This document shows positions 40,800 through 52,464 of a DNA stretch of 64,000 nt, one piece after another. A model generated the notes under the pieces. That model did not search any database. It was given only the letters and a program-made list of their open reading frames with translations, and had not been told where the DNA came from. Where the stretch lies: NCBI GenBank assembly GCA_023525715.1, contig CM042009.1:123570819-123634818 (forward strand), read 5' to 3'. Source of the stretch: Cichorium intybus. Taxonomy: Eukaryota > Streptophyta > Magnoliopsida > Asterales > Asteraceae. A program made the translations under genes and the position numbers. Each line of letters starts with the position of its first letter. Position 1 is the stretch's first letter.

Positions 40800-43479
40800 T
40801 GTCACACCCCGATCCTTGGCGGAATTGATCAAGGAGTGATATATTGTTCAAAGTCTCATGACAACTATGTTATAATATGATTAGATTCAATTAAGTACTA
40901 AGTAGGCAAACAAGATCCACAACATACAAATACAAATTCAAATACAAACAACATTTATTACATCCAATTTAAATAGTCTTGTGGGTTTCTAAGGTACACC
41001 CTACTTTTCATCAACTTCATTCTTCAAATCTGCATCATGGGTAAAAACAGGTCAACTACGAGAGTTTGTGAGTAATCTAGTTTTATTAAAGAAAATTGTG
41101 AGTTTGAATAATTTGAAATTTGTTTTCTTTTGAAGTTGGCAAGCAAGTGTCATTGAGATAACAGTTTATAAATCAAAAATTGATTAACAAATGATAACAA
41201 CAACAATAAGTCCTCACCCTATATATACATATATATGTATATATATAGGATGGAGCATCTAATCATCATACACACTCAACCACGTGCAATCAATCACCTT
41301 AGCGTCCCAAGGCGGGGTGGTCAACCCAATAGCGCTATTATTGTCCATAACGTACCTCAAGAATACGGGCATAGTCATGGAGATTAGACTAAAAATGATA
41401 ATGCACTACAAGTACATGTAGCGTAAACAAACAATAATTATACAAATAATGATTCAAGTATAAATGTCCCAACAATGTCTCAATTGTGATAAAATAATAA
41501 AATGAAGTTGAAAACATATTAGAACCACATGATACACCCCAAAAGTATTGAAAATTATAAAATATGGGGTAGATTACTCACATTAGTCCAAACGGAATAC
41601 GCGTGTCGTACGAAAGACGGCTCGGGTCAAAATGACGTAGAACCTAATATAATTAATAGTTTTGGCTTAGGAATCGATAAACGGAAATATAGTATTAATA
41701 AAAATAATTAGACATATATTCTTATATCAGATGAATTAACAATAATCCAAATTTTGTTTTGAATATTAATGTATTCATATGTTAAATGAATTTTAAATTG
41801 AATTAATTACTTTGCTTAATTAATTTATATTTTCAATTTAGGCAAGATTTTAATAATTTCTTATTAAAATAATAAATAGTCAAATTATAAGTATTTACAG
41901 ATTTTATATATTATAAACAATTATTTATATGAAATAATCATTAAAAATGCATTTTTACATGCTTAGATATTTAGGAAAATGGTTTTAAATACTAAACAGT
42001 AATGAAACATTCTAAAATTATCAGAAAATCCTTATTTCATAAAATAGTAATTACTGTAAAATTTTCATATTTTTATTAACTGCTTTAGTATTTATTTAGT
42101 ATTTTAATAATTAAACCACAACAAATTTCGGGAAAAATAATAAATGATTCCCAAAACTTCTGGAAAATTAACCATAGTTTTCTAACATTATATTGAGCCT
42201 ACTGTAAATATTTTGGATATTTTGGACAATGGGAAGTATTTATTATGTTTTTCATTATTAACTAATCAATAAAATCATAAATAATAGTAAACTATTAAGG
42301 AAAATTCATTAAACTTTTTATCTATGATTAATATGTCATATATGATATTGTGACAAGGGTTTATAATTTTCGGACTTGTATAGCTATTTATTAACAATTT
42401 AACCCATTAAACAATCATTAAATTTGGAAAAATAAGAAAACATTCTTACAAAAATCTGTAAATTTTTCATGGGGTCTTTATAATGTTATTAAGGTGCGAA
42501 AAATATAAAATCGTGTTTTTGACATACATAACTATATTTTTCTATTTATTTATCTTCAACAAAATAAAATACAAAATAACCATAAAACTGTAATATAAAT
42601 GCATGAAACTTCATAAATTATGTTTTCTCAGTTTATGGGTCATCCCATAATTTTCTCAGAATTTATTGAATACAAAAAGTATTTTATATGAATTATTGCC
42701 CTATTTTAGTGCAATAATTATAATAATTCGATAAAAATGAGTTAACTTCTGAAAATTTCCAGAACTTCTTATTTTATTAATGGGATTCTGAGAAAAATCC
42801 GGTTTATACATAAAATGAGTTTTAGATATTTTGGTGGATTTAATTTGTTTCATGTATGAATTTGAAACTTTTAACAACATACCTTGAGGAATGCTTCAAG
42901 AGGGATGAAGATTTGAGTATGAGGGATTGTTCTTGGCTGAAAAATGAAGCTTTCTTGGAGAAATTTCGAGATTGAGAGTGAGAGAAAGAATAGAGAGGGT
43001 TTGAGTGGTGATGAGAATAATGTGGTGAGAGGAAAAGGAAAGGAAAGATGATGGGAGGTGTGAGTGGGAGACCATGGGAATATCTTTTGACTTTTGGTGG
43101 TCTTCATAATTTTCCACTAGCACAAGCATCTTAAGAGTTTTATAAAATTTAATGTAGTGTTTATAAAACTAGAGTTTTATAAAGAAATAGGTTATTATTT
43201 GATTATAACAATCTACTTTGATTTGAAGTTTAATTATAGCATTCAAGTTTGATTCTTTTAATTTAATTAGAGAATTATACTTTTATTTGATTATAATATG
43301 GTATCATAATTTAATTTGATTATAGTTATAACATTATACAATGCTATATTGCTAATAACATCAATTTATAACGTAGTGTATGAGTTTTGATCCTATTAGC
43401 GTCAAGTAATCTCGATTAGGGTTTATTAGATTTCCAATTGGGTTGGGTTGACCCGAATCCATTTTAGGCGGATGTCACA
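40800..43479 (-). repeat. 3' LTR of the Tekay element
   Basis: 2,680 bp. I found one difference from the other LTR (C at 42746, T at 49620). Short open frames on both strands occur identically in both LTRs and have no recognisable product. Confidence 0.95.
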
Positions 43480-43497
43480 GTCTCCCCTACTTTAGGA
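43480..43497 (-). other. Polypurine tract of the Tekay element
   Basis: On the minus strand CTAAAGTAGGGGAGAC directly precedes the LTR start TGTGACATCC; this is the usual plus-strand primer position. Confidence 0.85.
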
Positions 43498-43529
43498 AAT
43501 TTCGTCCCGAAATTTAATAAGAAAGTATC

Positions 43530-44337
43530 TTAAGAGAAAAGATGCGGGTATTTGGTACGCATATGATCCTCACGCTCCCATGTATACTCGGGTCCACGTG
43601 CTGTCTGCCACCTGACCTTGACCAGGGGAATGCGACTTCTTTTGAGTTGCTTTTCCTTCCGGTCGGCAATTTCCAAGGGTTTCTCGATAAATTGCATTGT
43701 CTCGTCAATTTGGATATCCTCGAGAGGAACATGAAGGTTCTCGTCTGCTAAACACTTTTTGGGGTTAGCTATATGAAATAGTGGGTGAACTTTCTGAAGC
43801 TCTGTTGGTAGATTCAACTCATAGGCTACTGATCCGATCCTTTTCAGAATCTTAAACGGGCCTACGTAGCGTGGTGCCAATTTACCCTTGCGTCCAAATC
43901 GAACCACACCTTTCCATGGGGACACTTTTAACATGACCATGTCACCCACGATAAATTCAAGCGGTTTGCGTCGCTTGTCGGCATTACTCTTTTGTCTGCT
44001 ACGAGCTGTGAGAAGGTTATTGCGAATCTGAGTGATTTTGTCGGTTGTTTCCTGGATAAGCTTAGGACCAACGATTGGAGAATCCACGGTTGCGCGAATT
44101 ACGTGAGACTCCCCAATTTCATGCCAGCAAATAGGAGATCGGCATTTACGGCCATACAATGCCTCAAATGGTGGCATCCCGATGCTTGAATGATAACTGT
44201 TATTATAGGAGAATTCTACCAACGGTAATTGAGAGTCCCATTTTCCTCCGAAATCTAAGACACACGCCCTCAACATTTCTTCGAGTGTTTGAATTGTCCT
44301 CTCAGATTGACCATCGGTCTGAGGATGATAGGCGGTA
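43530..44337 (-). pseudogene. gypsy integrase C-terminal part with chromodomain
   Basis: On the minus strand the recognisable part starts at STAYHPQTDGQSERTIQTLE, close to the third catalytic residue, and runs through LPLVEFSYNNSYHSSIGMPP, FEALYGRKCRSPICWHEIGE and GPFKILKRIGSVAYELNLP to a chromodomain-like end (IPLVKVRWQTARGPEYTWER, then KYPHLFS and stop at 43530). This is typical of Del/Tekay chromoviruses; the chromodomain steers integration in the family. The catalytic core is cut off: upstream of about 44337 the frame runs into a TGTA microsatellite, the left border of foreign DNA. It is open but has no gag-pol start, so it is a fragment. Confidence 0.9.
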
Positions 44338-44382
44338 CTGTATGTATGTATATATGTATGTATATGTATGTATGTATGTAAT
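44338..44382. repeat. (TGTA)n microsatellite at the capture breakpoint
   Basis: TGTATGTATATATGTATG-type repeat exactly where gypsy pol homology stops and foreign DNA starts. Confidence 0.8.
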
Positions 44383-44552
44383 GTCATCTTATAGCTGATA
44401 CGCATAAGAGGAATAAAATATACAAGATACAGGTGGACCACGAGCTGTATATACGCCAGGTGAGTAGGTTCTAATTCATTATTATGATATTATTTAATTA
44501 AATGTTCTTTGAATTATTTCCACTTTCTGGAGATATAAATTTTTTTTTATAA

Positions 44553-44920
44553 AGAGTCTTTTCGTTTTCCCTGTCCTTATCGGAGTTAAGCAGTGAATGT
44601 TGAAAAAATAGCACTTTGGGTAGTCGAAAGGTTTTTTTTTTTTTAAAAGTCTTTTCGTTTTCCTGTCCTTATCAAGTTAAGCAGTTAATGTTGAAAAAAT
44701 AGCACTTTGGGTAGTCGAAAGGTTTTTTTTTTTTTTTAAAAGTCTTTTCGTTTTCCTGTCCTTATCAAGTTAAACAGTTAATGTTGAAAAAATAGCACCT
44801 AGGGTAATCGAAAGGTTTTTAAAAGTCTTTTCGTTTTCCTGTCCTTATCATGTTAAGCAGTTAATGTTGAAAAATAGCATCTAGGGTAATCGAAAGGTTT
44901 TTAAAAGTCTTTTCGTTTTC
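44553..44920 (+). repeat. Tandem repeat upstream of the RKD start codon
   Basis: Four copies of an 80-92-bp unit (GTCTTTTCGTTTTCCTGTCC ... AGCAGTTAATGTTGAAAAA ... AGTCGAAAGGTTTT), at about 44553, 44645, 44737 and 44820, plus a fifth partial copy (AAAAGTCTTTTCGTTTTCC) that ends a few bases before the ATG at 44926. Copies differ by a few substitutions and in the length of the T-run. Confidence 0.9.
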
Positions 44921-44925
44921 CTCCG

Positions 44926-45051
44926 ATGAATATAATCTCAGAAGATCTAGGGCCTTCATCTTTGGGCTTTGCTTATGAGCAATCTCAAAACTTACTTCCA
45001 GGTTGAATTCTAGTACTTTTATGTCAGTTTGGTTTTTATCATCTAACATTT

Positions 45052-45094
<43 letters not shown>

Positions 45095-45680
45095 CACTAA
45101 TGGATAGTTTAACAGATTACAATCCATTCATGGACGAGCACTTAACGAACAGTGAGATTATCCCCATGAATCAAGGATTCATGGCTAGCATACAGAATGA
45201 CAATCAACTACAGGTGATTCATAACGACAGTGTTGGAATGAATCCTGAGTTTGAGGGAGGTTTTCAATACCAGAATCAACTTCAGATGATTCAAAGAAAT
45301 CTAGAGGGATTTCAAAACCCTGGGTTCATAGCTGAAAATCAACAGTTACTGCCGCCGTCAGATACTAATGTTATTGCACCAAAGTTTATCTTTGGTCAGG
45401 ATCATGCTCAATTGATCCAGAATGACAATAGCACAACCCGATTTGATTCTTTGAGTCCAAGAACCACAGTAGTTGGCAGTGGAAGTGGTTCTAGACAGCC
45501 ATTAAGTAAGGAAGCAATAACTCAGCACTTTAACAAGCCTCTTTTGGAAGCTGCAAAGGAACTCAACGTTGGATCAACCCAGTTGAAGAATCGTTGTAGG
45601 GAGTTAGGCATACCAAAATGGCCTCGAAGACAGCTTAAGAGTCTAGAAACTCTTATTAATAATACTCAGGTTAAAAATTG

Positions 45681-45714
<34 letters not shown>

Positions 45715-46332
45715 CAAAATTTTAGTACCATGAGATTGTATTGACTGAAGGTATTTATGTAACAGGAATTGAATAATATTGCTAATGAAGCAGACGTAAT
45801 ACTTGGTATAGAAAATGAGAAAAAAGCAATATTCGAGGGTTCCAGTTCGAAGATGACTGATACCACAAAGAAATTTAGGCAAGCTGTCTTTAGAGATGTT
45901 TACAGGAAACGAAAGGCCGAGGAGATGGAGGAAACTTCATCAGGGACCCATGCACAGCAGCAATCTTTGCCATCCGGTTCTGCTATAGATGTTGATTTAC
46001 TTGGGCATGTAAATGATGAAGGCTCACATCCTATAATAGAAAGTATGGTTATTCCTATTCTTCAGGAAGGTCCAAGTCAAATACCTTTTGATGAAGATTG
46101 GAGTTTCTTAGATCAGGAAGATATGAATCTTGATTTACTTGAGAATGTAAATGATGAAATTTCACATCCTAGGATAGAAGGTATGACCATTCCTATTCTT
46201 CAGGAAGGTCCAAGTCAAGTACCTTCTAATTCTGATATGAGTGGTTTTAACCCTGACTTTCTCAAGATCATAAGTGAAGAGAAAACAGAAGACTTAACAG
46301 GTGATATAGCCTGCTTTCAGCGTTCAGATTGA
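44926..46332 (+). CDS. RWP-RK domain transcription factor, RKD type, three exons, captured inside a retrotransposon
   Basis: Inferred exons 44926-45001, 45092-45669 and 45766-46332 with GT-AG introns of 90 and 96 bp; both introns carry long T-runs before the acceptor. Splicing keeps frame (phase 1, then phase 0) and gives 406 residues. The first exon starts MNIISEDLGPSSLGF. Residues about 165-213 are the RWP-RK DNA-binding domain: ITQHFNKPLLEAAKELNVG, LKNRCRELGIP, KWPRRQLKSLETLI. A probable coiled-coil follows over the second junction (NNTQ-ELNNIANEADVIL). The C-terminal part holds a ~30-residue unit twice (around MVIPILQEGPSQ and MTIPILQEGPSQ). RKD proteins act in the nucleus and control egg-cell and embryo-sac programmes in plants. 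The core reads KWPRRQ where the family has RWP-x-RK, so binding may be altered. No stop or frameshift is seen. Whether it is expressed is unknown; it is antisense to its transposon. Confidence 0.75.
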
Positions 46333-47376
46333 ATTCCAACATTAGTCTAATGAAACCGTTGGTACCGTTCCTGTTTCCGTTTATGCCATTAATGCTAATG
46401 TTTGTCATGGCGGCTGTCACAACGACATGAAATATAACGGTGTCCACCAGTGGAGTCATCGGTCGATCTGTTGATGGTGTGATGGTATGTTGGTTACTTT
46501 GACAAGGTGGCATTCTTGTGCTATTGAGATTAAAGATGGAATGATTGTAGGTTTTCGATAATAGTTATTGGTCAGATATTATCGACTGTGTAAGGGTAGG
46601 GGTATAACATGTACATAAAATGTCTAGATGTATGGTTCTATAGTATTATAAAATACTCCTATAGTATTTTAGATTTGTATTCTGTTTTAGAGTTTATTTG
46701 TATATGGTTATTGATAAGTTTTTTTTTTTTAGACTTGTTGTTCACTACAATTATTCCTAAACACATGTTAGTCATACCTTGGACCAATAGAGTTGATCAG
46801 GCTCTATTTATCCTAGATATGATTACATAACTATCTAGGCCTACTCGTAGTGTTCAACTCATCTTATTACTCTTGTATTGTTTTGGTTATGACACTGTTC
46901 TAGTATGTATGTACTTGTACTTATACTTTATAAAAATATCATTGTATTGGGCACCTTCTAGGCTTTCCATGGGTATTAAATGTGAATCATGTAGCATTTG
47001 CGTGGGCCCCAATAATACTAAGTTTTCACATGTTTTCCCACTTCTAGGACCATTAGGGAACTTAATAGTCCAATGAGTTGGCCATTTTAGAGTGTATCCT
47101 TTCGGATACGTTTGATAAGGTCGGGTATTTTGATGGCTCAAAAGTAATGTGAATGACGCGCTTTGGCCTATAGGTTTGGGAACTCTCGCCTTTGGTCCCC
47201 AGGTAAGCAAACTGGTCCCTCGGTTGATTGGGATGTATACGAATGCTTACCTAGTCAGGACTTTCGGGCTACCGGCACCTCCCCCTTCCAGTTACTACTC
47301 GTCCATTACTATGATCCTACCCAACTAGAGTGGATGACTTGGAATTTCCTATGAGTTCTAAGGATTATATACGTAT

Positions 47377-47410
<34 letters not shown>
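46333..47410. other. Foreign DNA downstream of the RKD gene, ending in a T-run
   Basis: About 1.05 kb without a recognisable gene. The first few hundred bases could be RKD 3' untranslated sequence (AT-rich, 46600-46740). Positions 46960-47350 are more balanced in base composition and open on the minus strand for 107 codons, but the product is not recognisable. A run of about 31 T (47380-47410) marks the right breakpoint with the gypsy leader. Confidence 0.5.
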
Positions 47411-47411
<1 letters not shown>

Positions 47412-47658
47412 AAACCGCTTGAGTATGTGTGTGATTTTCAGAGAAAGAAGAGAAAATTTACAAGTGTATGCACACATATAAGTGTCATGAGTAATACGTA
47501 AGCACATAAGGGAGCAATTAGCACACAAAGGTATTCCTAGAATTTTCTAAGTGCGAATTGCATGCAGTTGTGTGTGCATTTTATAAACTAGCATACGAGA
47601 GGACCCTAGAGGCTATAGACTAGGTCAAGGCAATTAACCTAATTCCCTATAGTCAAGG
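47411..47658 (-). other. Leader of the Tekay element
   Basis: Sequence between the T-run and the PBS, the expected place of the gypsy 5' untranslated region on the minus strand. No gene. Confidence 0.6.
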
Positions 47659-47670
47659 GCTCTGATACCA
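47659..47670 (-). other. Primer-binding site, tRNA-iMet type
   Basis: Minus strand reads TGGTATCAGAGC three bases inside the LTR end, as in most plant retrotransposons; this fixes the element orientation as minus. Confidence 0.9.
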
Positions 47671-47673
47671 ATC

Positions 47674-50353
47674 TGTCACACCCCGATCCTTGGCGGAATT
47701 GATCAAGGAGTGATATATTGTTCAAAGTCTCATGACAACTATGTTATAATATGATTAGATTCAATTAAGTACTAAGTAGGCAAACAAGATCCACAACATA
47801 CAAATACAAATTCAAATACAAACAACATTTATTACATCCAATTTAAATAGTCTTGTGGGTTTCTAAGGTACACCCTACTTTTCATCAACTTCATTCTTCA
47901 AATCTGCATCATGGGTAAAAACAGGTCAACTACGAGAGTTTGTGAGTAATCTAGTTTTATTAAAGAAAATTGTGAGTTTGAATAATTTGAAATTTGTTTT
48001 CTTTTGAAGTTGGCAAGCAAGTGTCATTGAGATAACAGTTTATAAATCAAAAATTGATTAACAAATGATAACAACAACAATAAGTCCTCACCCTATATAT
48101 ACATATATATGTATATATATAGGATGGAGCATCTAATCATCATACACACTCAACCACGTGCAATCAATCACCTTAGCGTCCCAAGGCGGGGTGGTCAACC
48201 CAATAGCGCTATTATTGTCCATAACGTACCTCAAGAATACGGGCATAGTCATGGAGATTAGACTAAAAATGATAATGCACTACAAGTACATGTAGCGTAA
48301 ACAAACAATAATTATACAAATAATGATTCAAGTATAAATGTCCCAACAATGTCTCAATTGTGATAAAATAATAAAATGAAGTTGAAAACATATTAGAACC
48401 ACATGATACACCCCAAAAGTATTGAAAATTATAAAATATGGGGTAGATTACTCACATTAGTCCAAACGGAATACGCGTGTCGTACGAAAGACGGCTCGGG
48501 TCAAAATGACGTAGAACCTAATATAATTAATAGTTTTGGCTTAGGAATCGATAAACGGAAATATAGTATTAATAAAAATAATTAGACATATATTCTTATA
48601 TCAGATGAATTAACAATAATCCAAATTTTGTTTTGAATATTAATGTATTCATATGTTAAATGAATTTTAAATTGAATTAATTACTTTGCTTAATTAATTT
48701 ATATTTTCAATTTAGGCAAGATTTTAATAATTTCTTATTAAAATAATAAATAGTCAAATTATAAGTATTTACAGATTTTATATATTATAAACAATTATTT
48801 ATATGAAATAATCATTAAAAATGCATTTTTACATGCTTAGATATTTAGGAAAATGGTTTTAAATACTAAACAGTAATGAAACATTCTAAAATTATCAGAA
48901 AATCCTTATTTCATAAAATAGTAATTACTGTAAAATTTTCATATTTTTATTAACTGCTTTAGTATTTATTTAGTATTTTAATAATTAAACCACAACAAAT
49001 TTCGGGAAAAATAATAAATGATTCCCAAAACTTCTGGAAAATTAACCATAGTTTTCTAACATTATATTGAGCCTACTGTAAATATTTTGGATATTTTGGA
49101 CAATGGGAAGTATTTATTATGTTTTTCATTATTAACTAATCAATAAAATCATAAATAATAGTAAACTATTAAGGAAAATTCATTAAACTTTTTATCTATG
49201 ATTAATATGTCATATATGATATTGTGACAAGGGTTTATAATTTTCGGACTTGTATAGCTATTTATTAACAATTTAACCCATTAAACAATCATTAAATTTG
49301 GAAAAATAAGAAAACATTCTTACAAAAATCTGTAAATTTTTCATGGGGTCTTTATAATGTTATTAAGGTGCGAAAAATATAAAATCGTGTTTTTGACATA
49401 CATAACTATATTTTTCTATTTATTTATCTTCAACAAAATAAAATACAAAATAACCATAAAACTGTAATATAAATGCATGAAACTTCATAAATTATGTTTT
49501 CTCAGTTTATGGGTCATCCCATAATTTTCTCAGAATTTATTGAATACAAAAAGTATTTTATATGAATTATTGCCCTATTTTAGTGCAATAATTATAATAA
49601 TTCGATAAAAATGAGTTAATTTCTGAAAATTTCCAGAACTTCTTATTTTATTAATGGGATTCTGAGAAAAATCCGGTTTATACATAAAATGAGTTTTAGA
49701 TATTTTGGTGGATTTAATTTGTTTCATGTATGAATTTGAAACTTTTAACAACATACCTTGAGGAATGCTTCAAGAGGGATGAAGATTTGAGTATGAGGGA
49801 TTGTTCTTGGCTGAAAAATGAAGCTTTCTTGGAGAAATTTCGAGATTGAGAGTGAGAGAAAGAATAGAGAGGGTTTGAGTGGTGATGAGAATAATGTGGT
49901 GAGAGGAAAAGGAAAGGAAAGATGATGGGAGGTGTGAGTGGGAGACCATGGGAATATCTTTTGACTTTTGGTGGTCTTCATAATTTTCCACTAGCACAAG
50001 CATCTTAAGAGTTTTATAAAATTTAATGTAGTGTTTATAAAACTAGAGTTTTATAAAGAAATAGGTTATTATTTGATTATAACAATCTACTTTGATTTGA
50101 AGTTTAATTATAGCATTCAAGTTTGATTCTTTTAATTTAATTAGAGAATTATACTTTTATTTGATTATAATATGGTATCATAATTTAATTTGATTATAGT
50201 TATAACATTATACAATGCTATATTGCTAATAACATCAATTTATAACGTAGTGTATGAGTTTTGATCCTATTAGCGTCAAGTAATCTCGATTAGGGTTTAT
50301 TAGATTTCCAATTGGGTTGGGTTGACCCGAATCCATTTTAGGCGGATGTCACA
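47674..50353 (-). repeat. 5' LTR of the Tekay element
   Basis: 2,680 bp, same length as the 3' LTR and differing at a single position that I could find (49620). Confidence 0.95.
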
Positions 50354-50568
50354 TCGACAACCCGGATTTACCATTACTATACTACAACCGATTAAGTACA
50401 CTTGCCTATTTGTGTTGTTCTATTCATACATGGTACTTCCCTGTTTAGAAATGTAAAACTAATGTGAAAAATCATTTGCTACAATCATATATACGCTCGT
50501 AACACACCAAGTCTTTTAGTGCCGTTTCTGGGTATTTTATATGTATGTTTGAAAACACATCAAGTTTT

Positions 50569-50586
50569 TGGCGCCGTTGCCGGGGA
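50569..50586 (+). other. Primer-binding site, tRNA-Asp type
   Basis: TGGCGCCGTTGCCGGGGA six bases after the left LTR end matches the 3' end of plant tRNA-Asp, the primer typical of Athila/Tat-group gypsy elements. Confidence 0.85.
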
Positions 50587-52464
50587 TTTCAGTTTTATTT
50601 TTTTTTTGTATAGAAAATTAAATTATTAGTATGATTGTAAATTTGTTTGTGTGTTATGTATTTTTATTGTTTTGATTGACATATCACTAATCATAAAATA
50701 GATATTTGCACACCTTAAGCATATTTTAAGTGTAGGGTGAATATCTCGGGAAAAATGAAGTGACAAAACTTTGAATTCTTTTCTGCTCACGCAATGCGAC
50801 GTGTATGCCATCCGGACGCTACGCATCGACAATCCGGATTACGTTGAGAAAGAGACAACTTCAATTTACGCGACACGCATGACGCGAAAACAACCGAGGC
50901 AGATGCTGGTCGTGCATAATGATACATGGTTTTTGAGGCTAAAAATCAGTCACTACTGAGAAGGGGGACGCTTCTTTACAGTGGAGGCAGCGATACTGAC
51001 GACGGTCAAAAGTCGCACAGCCAGGACAACACACCACAACCGCAAACCAGTAGCCACGGATTTGAAACTTCAGGGAGCAAAAAATGAGTGATATTTTTCT
51101 TTTGTTGTTATTACTTTTATTATTATTTTTTATTTATTTAATTTTTGTGTGTTTATTTGAGTGTGAATAATATTTTTCTGAGTGATGTGTGTGCAGATTT
51201 GCTAAGATTCAATGCTGGCAGCATATTCAACGAATTCTTTTGTGTGGAAAGAGCCTCATATATGACGTCTACCGGTACCCAAGGGGAGTCTGTTCCATTT
51301 TGCTCCCTTTACTGTTTTGAATTATATATACAATTGAATTATTGTATAATATAAGTGTAGGGTAAGAACGTCATACTGCAATAATTAACTGAGCCAATTT
51401 AAATTTTTTATCTCAAACATCTATTCCAAAATTGAACGCTAAAGAGATAATTGTTAAGAAAAATGTTTTGAAAATAGATTCGTAGGATACATTTAATTTT
51501 ATGTATGTATTTTTAGTTTTTCATTGTTTTATATAAAATTTAGTTCTATAGAGGACAAGTTTTCAGCTTGGTAGTTGCAAAATGTTTTGCATAAATAATG
51601 GAATAGACCCGTTGAAAATTTATCAGTTGTTAAAACTGAGTTTTTGCCAAAACAGATTAAGTCAGTTTCCCTACTTGCAAAATGCACGAATTATATGCTG
51701 TTACTAAGTTGAGGAAAATAAGCCTCGATAAATGAACTTAAAATGAGAAAAATTCTCAAAAAATCTGATGTGCTAAAAAGCAGAAGTCAAGTAATGTTAT
51801 ACCATAAGATTGAGACCCAGAAAGGAAAAATTCAATCAGTGGCCTTTGACATTCGAGCAAGTAGACATAAAATGGGTGGCCTTCGAGCATTTATGCACCT
51901 TATTACCTAAAACCAACTGGTTTGGGATAATATTGTCGAAAGCTCGCTATATGGGTGTCATCGAAAGTCATGGAATTTCCTTAGTGGCCTTTGGAATTTG
52001 AATTAGTAGACTCTATACAGTCTTGAGTCGAAAATTTGTAATTAAGAGTTCCATCGAAAGTCACGAGTTTCAAAGGTGCGAAAAAAAAATAGAAATAATA
52101 ACCTAACTTGATAAATTTAGTCCAGCATGATTTTTAATTTAAATATGGGAAATGCGACAAAAAGTCTTGAGGTGGAAGAATCTTTAAAGGGTTTATTCGA
52201 TGTTATGTAAAAATGAGTATTTATCAATCTAAAGACTTGTCGTTGATAGAAAGATAGTTTATGTAAAGTTTTGAAAAGTTAGAAATATGTACATAGGGCT
52301 AGGTATAATCTACTATGTTTATTCTTAATTCATTATTCTTAACATCGGTAATTAACGCTAGATATTTTATAGCGTATGGAAAGTTGTTTGGACATAAAGT
52401 TTCTCGGCTTGGTTTTAAATTGTAGTTTGCTTGAGGACAAGCAAAGTCCAAGTGTAGGGTATTT
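50587..52464 (+). other. Non-coding internal region of the non-autonomous gypsy
   Basis: 1.9 kb, no gag or pol motif in any frame. Small open stretches (50771-50959, 51145-51354, 51810-52001) are unrecognised. Positions 51805-52080 match the block at 385-660 at the window start. It ends with the purine-rich AAGTCCAAGTGTAGGGTATTT before the right LTR. Confidence 0.75.

Larger units (their letters stand above)
40800..50353 (-). mobile_element. Young Del/Tekay-type gypsy element carrying an RKD gene
   Basis: 9,554 bp from TGTCACACCCCG to GCGGATGTCACA, with target duplication TCGAC (40795-40799, 50354-50358). The uninterrupted site is visible in the other LTR of its host at about 53881-53890 (GGGTTCGACAACCCGG). 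LTRs are 40800-43479 and 47674-50353, both 2,680 bp. On the minus strand the order is LTR, tRNA-iMet PBS, leader, foreign DNA, integrase C-terminus with chromodomain, polypurine tract, LTR. Gag, protease, RT and RNase H are absent. In their place is about 3 kb including a three-exon RWP-RK gene in the opposite orientation. It must have moved with help from an autonomous relative, if it moved with its cargo. Confidence 0.9.

Noticed and set aside
42871..43129. Small proteins on the minus strand in the Tekay LTR (also 49745-50003), and the 60-codon frame at 41529 and 48403
   Set aside because: They are identical because the LTRs are identical; they lie in LTR control sequence and match no family.
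44926..46332. RKD copy as a processed retrogene made from spliced mRNA
   Set aside because: Two introns are kept, the gene has no poly-A tail at its 3' side, and the T-run at 47380-47410 is about 1 kb downstream and of the wrong polarity for its mRNA.
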